DNA of 64,000 nucleotides from Methylosinus trichosporium OB3b (GTDB lineage Bacteria > Pseudomonadota > Alphaproteobacteria > Rhizobiales > Beijerinckiaceae). The position numbers and the translations under genes are program-made. Positions 59,262 through 64,000 of the stretch are shown piece by piece. The notes beneath the pieces were generated by a model. The model saw only the letters and a list, made by a program, of their open reading frames with translations. It searched no databases and was not told the DNA's origin. Location: contig NZ_CP023737.1 of the NCBI RefSeq assembly GCF_002752655.1, forward strand, positions 1,426,001 through 1,490,000, in the 5' to 3' direction. How positions within the stretch are numbered: the stretch's first letter is position 1; each line of letters starts with the position of its first letter.

Positions 59262-60793
59262 TGGACTATGGGATCATCGAGCATCGGTCGTCGCTCGAGC
59301 CCATAGAAGTAGAGCAAGACATAGCCGATCTCGAAGTCGGGCTGGTTGCGAGGCCCGGCGAGCCAGTCGAGATAGACAGCCCGTGAGGACGGGGTGAGAC
59401 GCGCATAGTCCGGCCAATCTCCCGGACGACCGCCGGAACCACCAGAATGGTCCGCCACCTCGAGGTCGGGATCGACGAGACAGTTTTCATTGCCGCGACC
59501 GGCTCGACGGGGCAGAGAGCGGCCGAAATAGATCATGCCGCCGCCGATTTTCCGACCGCCCACGATGACGGGCTGTCCGGCGGAGATCCATTCCGTCGAC
59601 AGTCGTGATTCCGGAAGCTCGCGCGCCTGTGCGGCCTCTGTGGAGTTCTGCGTCTGGTCCGAAGGCTCGATCGCGGCGCGCTCCGGCAACCGCGGTTCAG
59701 CGAATTCAGAGAGCGCGGCGAGAGAGAGATTGCGGGACTCTTCTCGACCGGCGGCGTTCTCCAATCTCCCCGAAGGACGAGGCGTTGCGCCGAAATTCGG
59801 CGCTAATTCGTCCGTGCGGCGCAGTCCATCAGGATCGCTCGCGTCGATTTGCGTGGGTTCTCGCTCGCATGCCGCGGCCGGATCGGGGGCTGCTCCCGGC
59901 GCACGAAGCGCTTCCAGTGGTTCGACCGATATCTTTTCGCCGGCTGGTTCCGGGGCCGGCGACGAGATCGAATGGACGAGCGTTGCTTCCAGCACGGCCG
60001 CCAATGTGGCTTCGTAGGCTTTGACCCGCCCTCCGATCGTCGGATCGGGCGCCGTCTCGTTCGGGGTTGACGCGATAGAGATATCGGCCGTGAGGCGTTC
60101 CGTTCCCCGATCAAGAGGAGCCTTCTCGTCCAGTCCTCGCGCTGACTTGGGACGCCATCGCCGACCGACGACCCAGATGCACCCAGCCGCCAGGAAAGCG
60201 ATAGGCGCGAGCACGCTCCAAAGCGGCCGCGGCGTCTCGGCGCGCTGCGACGCCGCGGGGGGCGAAGGCGCCGGCTCTGCCGCTCGTGGCCGCGCCGGCC
60301 GTCCGAGGACCGTGGACGGATCAATGACCGGCGTCGGAGCGAAAGCGGGTTGCGCCGGGGTCTGCGGCAGCGGCGCTTCGACAACGGACGGACGGGGCCC
60401 TTCGATGGGCGTCGGCTCCTCGATGCGTCTCGGCGGGATCGGAGGCGGCGCCGCGATCTCGGCTTTCGCAGGCGCCGGGGACGCGAGGTCGTGCAAGCGC
60501 CTGACGGTTGCGAGGTCGAGCGTGCCGTTCGGAGGCAAGCCTTCCCACTTCTGAAATTCTCGCAGCGCCTTGATCGAGCGCTGTCCCCATCGCCCGTCTA
60601 CGACGCCGATATCGAAACCGCGATCCTTCAGCGCCCGCTGAGCCTCGAGATAGTCGGGGCCGGCGGCTTGCGCCGCTGCCGGCGAGGCCGAAAGGAACAG
60701 AAAGAAAAGAAGGGGAGCAAACCTTGGATGTGCGCCCGCTGCGCCGTCGTCCTCATCGAAAGCCCGCTCACCATGCGTCGGCCCGAAGGTCAT
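59087..60793 (-). pseudogene. peptidoglycan-binding, TerB_N membrane protein truncated by deletion
   Basis: From about ATG 60793: a signal-like hydrophobic region (LLFFLFLSASPAAAQA), then a PG_binding_1 domain (YLEAQRALKDRGFDIGVVDG, KALREFQKWEGL), a Pro-rich linker, a membrane helix (WSVLAPIAFLAAGCIWVVG, about residue 200), a long low-complexity region, then TerB_N (WPDYARLTPSSRAVYLDWLA, IGYVLLYFYGLERRPML, near residues 440-510). At about 59265-59275 the frame leaves TerB_N homology and continues 60 out-of-frame Ser/Arg-rich residues to 59087. The rest of TerB_N and any TerB_C are absent. Ter-type modules are stress- or defence-linked. No ribosome binding site decides the start. Confidence 0.65.
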
Positions 60794-60916
60794 GTATCGC
60801 GTAGAATCAATGCGATGAGACGACATGGCGACCGCGGCGATATCCAACGGGAAAAAATGAGCGAGCCATCTAACCCGAAAAATCGGCGGCAGTCACTCCC
60901 GACAATGAAGCTCCCT

Positions 60917-63900
60917 TCACGCCGCGTTGCGCTCGTCCATGCGCTGGAGGATATCGACGAGGCGCAGAACGTCGGCGGTCTCGAAGACGCCTTCGACGCC
61001 ATTGCTGTCGAAATCCGTGAAAGGCGTCTCATAGAGCAGGGCGGGATCCATCGCGCCGCGCTCGGTCAAATGGTCGATGACGAGGTTCAGGAACTCGTGC
61101 TGATCGGCCGTGAGCGTCCGCCCGTCCTCGAAGTCCGAGAACAGTTTCTTCGCCGCCTCGCGGTCCAGGCCGACGAGCGAGCGAACGAAGCGCGCGAGAC
61201 CGCCTTCCGATTGGATGAGGCCGAGGGAGGCGTCGTCGGCTCCCGACTCTTTGAAGATGCGCTCGAGCTCGGAAAGATCGGTCGCAGTCAGCGGCTCCGC
61301 GCGCTTGAGCTTGAGGACGGCGATATGGTTCTCGTGCGGGCGCAGGAAGACGCGCGCCTTCCGACGAAAGGCGTCCATATCCGTGCCCACTGGCAGGCCG
61401 CGCAGTTCCACCTCGGCGCCGCCGCCGCTGCGATCCTCGAAATCGGAATAGACGATCGGCCGCTTCTCGCGCTCGATCAGCTTGACGAGCGCGCGCAATC
61501 GCCGGCGCAGGCTCTCCAGCATGGGCAGCGTCACATCCTGCCAGAAGGCGTTGGTCTGAACCTCCTCGATCAGCGCGATCTCCGCCGCCACCCTCGGCAC
61601 ATTGGCGAGTCCTTCGAGCAGCGAGGCGAGCGCGCGAATGCGCCCCGAGAGGCGAACGAAGGCGGGCTCCACGCGCAACAGCGCCAACTCGGTCCGGAAC
61701 AGCAGCAGATCGAACTGCTTGGCGGCGAGATCATCGTCGCCGACGGCGGAGGGGAGGCCGGCGACATGCTCGATCAATTCATTGCGCGCGTCGGCGTCGA
61801 GCCGCCGCCAGGCGGCGTCCGACGAAAATTTCTCGATCGCGCGCCGATGCGGGCGGACCAGGAAATTATCGAGGCTCATGCCGGCGATCTCCGCCCGCAG
61901 ATCGCCAACCAGCGCCGCGCGGACCTCCGCGATGCGATCGGCCTCCGATCCGCCCTCGCCGGCGTGCAGCACCGCTGCGGGCAATTGCGCATAATCGCCG
62001 GCCGGCTCGGGCGCGGCGCCGTCCAGCTCGCCGATCAGTTCTACGCGCGCGATGAAAAGGCGCTTGCCGAGCGACTCCCCCGCCCTGCCCTCGGCGATAT
62101 CGGGATGCGCGTCGAAGAACTCGAAATTGCGGCACCAATCGAAGATGTAGAAGAACTCCTTGTCCTGCGTCTCGCCGAAGAGATTTTCGCACAGGCGCGT
62201 GCCGCGGCCGATCATCTGCCAGAATTTGGTCTTGGAGCGCACCGGCTTGAAGAAGACGAGGTTGACGATCTCCTTCACATCTATGCCCGTGTCGAGCATG
62301 TCGATCGACACGGCGATATGCGGCGCCTTCTCCGCTTGCGAGAAATCGTCGATCAGCGTCTGCGCATAGGAGATCGAATGATCGATCACCCGCGCGAATT
62401 GGCCGGCGAGATTGGGATAATGCGCGTCGAAGCGCTCGGCGATGAAATTGGCGTGGTCGCGATTTTTCGCGAAAATGATCGTCTTGCCGAGCCGGTCGCC
62501 GTCCGCGACCTTCAGCCCCTTCTCCATCAGATGCTCGAGCACGCGGTCGACAGTGTCGGCGTTGAACAGCCATTTGTTGATCGCCGGCGCCTCGACGACG
62601 CCGGGAACGGCGCCGTCCTCCTCCCATTCGAGCGCGTCCCATTTCTCCTTGTCGTCCTCGGAGAGCGCGTCATAACGAATGCCGCTGTCGAGAAAATCGG
62701 TGGTCAGCGAGACTGCGCGCGGCGGCGCCAGAAAACCGTCGCGCACCGCCTCGTCCAGACCATAGGCGTCGGTCGGCACGCCGGTCTGGAGATCGAACAA
62801 ACGATAGGTGTCGCGGTCGACCTCGCCCTTCGGCGTCGCCGTCAGCCCCACCAGCAGGCTGTCGAAATAATCGAAGATCGCTTTGTATTTGCGATAGACG
62901 GAGCGATGCGCCTCGTCGATGACGATGAGATCGAAATGGCCGACGCCGAAGCGCCGCCCCTCGGCGCCCGCATCGTCGATCAGCCGCATCATGGTCGGAT
63001 AGGTCGAGACATAGACGCGGCCCTCCTGCGTCTTGTCGTCGAGCAGATTGACCGTCGCCGCGCCCGGCAGATGTTCCTTGAAGGCGTTCGCCGCCTGCCG
63101 CACCAGCGCCGTGCGGTCGGCGAGGAACAGCACGCGCTTCACCCAATTGGCGCGCATCAACAGATCGCAGAGCGCGATCACGATGCGCGTCTTGCCGGCG
63201 CCGGTGGCGATCACCAGCAGCGCCTTGCGCGCATGGTCGCGCTCGAAGGCCTCCGTCACGCGGCGGATGGCGCGCTGCTGATAGGCGCGATCGACGATTT
63301 GCTTGTCGATATTCTCCGGCGCGAGAATCTTGCGCGTCTCGCGTCGCTGCAGCATCAGCTCCAGCTCGTCGCGCTTCAAAAAACCCTGGATCGGGCGCGG
63401 CGGATGACGCGCATCGTCCCAGATCCAATGCTCATAGCCATTGGTGTAAAAGATCACCGGCCGCCGGCCATATTGCGCCTCGAGGCGATCGGCGTAGAGC
63501 TTGGCCTGCTGCTGGCCGTCGCGCGGGTCCTTGCGCGTGCGCTTGGCCTCGATCAGCGCGAGCGGGCGTCCGTCGGCGCCGGGCAGCACATAATCGACGA
63601 AGCCGATTCCGCTCGCATTGGGCATGCCGCGCACTTCCACCTCGGCGACATCCGGCGCCTTGGGATCGAAGCCGGCTTCGCGCAGCAGCGTGTCGATGAA
63701 GAGATCGCGTGTCTCGCTCTCGCGATAGTCATGCGCATCCGGAAGCGCCTCATTCGCCGCCTTCACTTGCGCGATCTCGGCGCGCAGCGCGGCGATCTCC
63801 GCCTCCACCGCCGCGCGGCGCTCCTCGCTCGCGGCGAGCGCGGCCTCCACGGCTTTGCGCTCCTCCACCGTCGCCCGGAAGCGACGCTCGACCTCCTGCA

Positions 63901-64000
63901 ATTGCGCGAGCGTCGTCCGCTCGATCTGCGCGAGCCGCGGCAGCGCCTCCATGCTGAAAGCGACATCGGGCGCCGGCTTTCCGCCTCTGGCGTAAGTCCG
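60917..64000 (-). CDS. hsdR: type I restriction enzyme R subunit (partial, runs off window)
   Basis: ATP-dependent translocase and nuclease of a type I restriction system, cytosolic. The frame stays open to the window edge (reading FSMEALPRLAQIERTT inward), so the start is outside; 1027 codons are visible. Order from the N-terminal side: coiled coil (EERKAVEAALAASEERRAAV), restriction endonuclease domain with GFVDYVLPGADGRPLALIEAKR (D...E-x-K), helicase 1 with ATGAGKTRIVIAL and VIDEAHRS, helicase 2 with SIDMLDTGIDVKEI and QMIGRGTRLC, and a C-terminal domain (VYSDFEDRSGGGAEVELRG) used by EcoEI-type R subunits. hsdM and hsdS must lie beyond the window. Confidence 0.93.
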   Translation of the reverse strand, partial: RTYARGGKPAPDVAFSMEALPRLAQIERTTLAQLQEVERRFRATVEERKAVEAALAASEERRAAVEAEIAALRAEIAQVKAANEALPDAHDYRESETRDLFIDTLLREAGFDPKAPDVAEVEVRGMPNASGIGFVDYVLPGADGRPLALIEAKRTRKDPRDGQQQAKLYADRLEAQYGRRPVIFYTNGYEHWIWDDARHPPRPIQGFLKRDELELMLQRRETRKILAPENIDKQIVDRAYQQRAIRRVTEAFERDHARKALLVIATGAGKTRIVIALCDLLMRANWVKRVLFLADRTALVRQAANAFKEHLPGAATVNLLDDKTQEGRVYVSTYPTMMRLIDDAGAEGRRFGVGHFDLIVIDEAHRSVYRKYKAIFDYFDSLLVGLTATPKGEVDRDTYRLFDLQTGVPTDAYGLDEAVRDGFLAPPRAVSLTTDFLDSGIRYDALSEDDKEKWDALEWEEDGAVPGVVEAPAINKWLFNADTVDRVLEHLMEKGLKVADGDRLGKTIIFAKNRDHANFIAERFDAHYPNLAGQFARVIDHSISYAQTLIDDFSQAEKAPHIAVSIDMLDTGIDVKEIVNLVFFKPVRSKTKFWQMIGRGTRLCENLFGETQDKEFFYIFDWCRNFEFFDAHPDIAEGRAGESLGKRLFIARVELIGELDGAAPEPAGDYAQLPAAVLHAGEGGSEADRIAEVRAALVGDLRAEIAGMSLDNFLVRPHRRAIEKFSSDAAWRRLDADARNELIEHVAGLPSAVGDDDLAAKQFDLLLFRTELALLRVEPAFVRLSGRIRALASLLEGLANVPRVAAEIALIEEVQTNAFWQDVTLPMLESLRRRLRALVKLIEREKRPIVYSDFEDRSGGGAEVELRGLPVGTDMDAFRRKARVFLRPHENHIAVLKLKRAEPLTATDLSELERIFKESGADDASLGLIQSEGGLARFVRSLVGLDREAAKKLFSDFEDGRTLTADQHEFLNLVIDHLTERGAMDPALLYETPFTDFDSNGVEGVFETADVLRLVDILQRMDERNAA

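Overview
The window is a continuous stretch of GC-rich bacterial chromosome from an alphaproteobacterium, most likely of the order Hyphomicrobiales. The evidence is the gene content: a PmtA-type phospholipid methyltransferase, DUF465 proteins, Omp25-like porin domains, the ribosomal and ilv gene forms, and a tRNA-Gln that starts TGGGGGATAG. A methylotroph or methanotroph of the Methylocystis/Methylosinus type would fit, but that is inference; no diagnostic one-carbon gene lies in the window.

Layout. 1-3956 (minus strand) is a branched-chain amino acid locus: ilvI, ilvN, an embedded mazEF toxin-antitoxin pair, and the start of ilvC. It is headed by a consensus promoter, a short Ile/Leu/Val leader peptide and an attenuator. 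A decayed IS4-family element (4030-5303, with target duplications) separates it from prfC. 7388-13565 holds an asparagine-synthetase-like gene, a dihaem cytochrome c peroxidase, rpmI-rplT, a BECR-toxin-like ORF and lpdA. 13676-25059 holds an MBOAT/SGNH O-acetylation pair, transporters, a UDP-glucuronate decarboxylase-like gene, pmtA-mnmA and small genes. 25240-34696 is housekeeping (prs, yraN-rsmI, a lipoprotein, purA, a RecD-like helicase), with a higBA-type module and an AT-richer acquired gene.

35295-49426 is a surface-glycan cluster. It contains a giant protein with two glycosyltransferase domains, a GT32-like enzyme, an FkbM methyltransferase, GSCFA and SGNH-like proteins, several further methyltransferases (one with an in-frame amber stop, one PRMT-like), a BNR-type secreted protein and a Mig-14 homologue. 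The parts suggest synthesis and dense methyl/acyl decoration of an extracellular polysaccharide.

50761-55574 is the most unusual run: a Cys/His-rich small protein, an outer-membrane protein joining two beta-barrel domains through a Gly/His-rich linker, a secreted SAM-dependent methyltransferase, and an APC permease overlapping it by 4 bp. After two DUF465 genes, selO and tRNA-Gln(CUG), the window ends in a damaged accessory locus: an S24-like fragment with two related palindromes, a TerB_N membrane protein truncated by a deletion and joined to the tail of a helicase gene, and the 3' part of hsdR.

The intergenic spaces carry at least three families of dispersed palindromic repeats.
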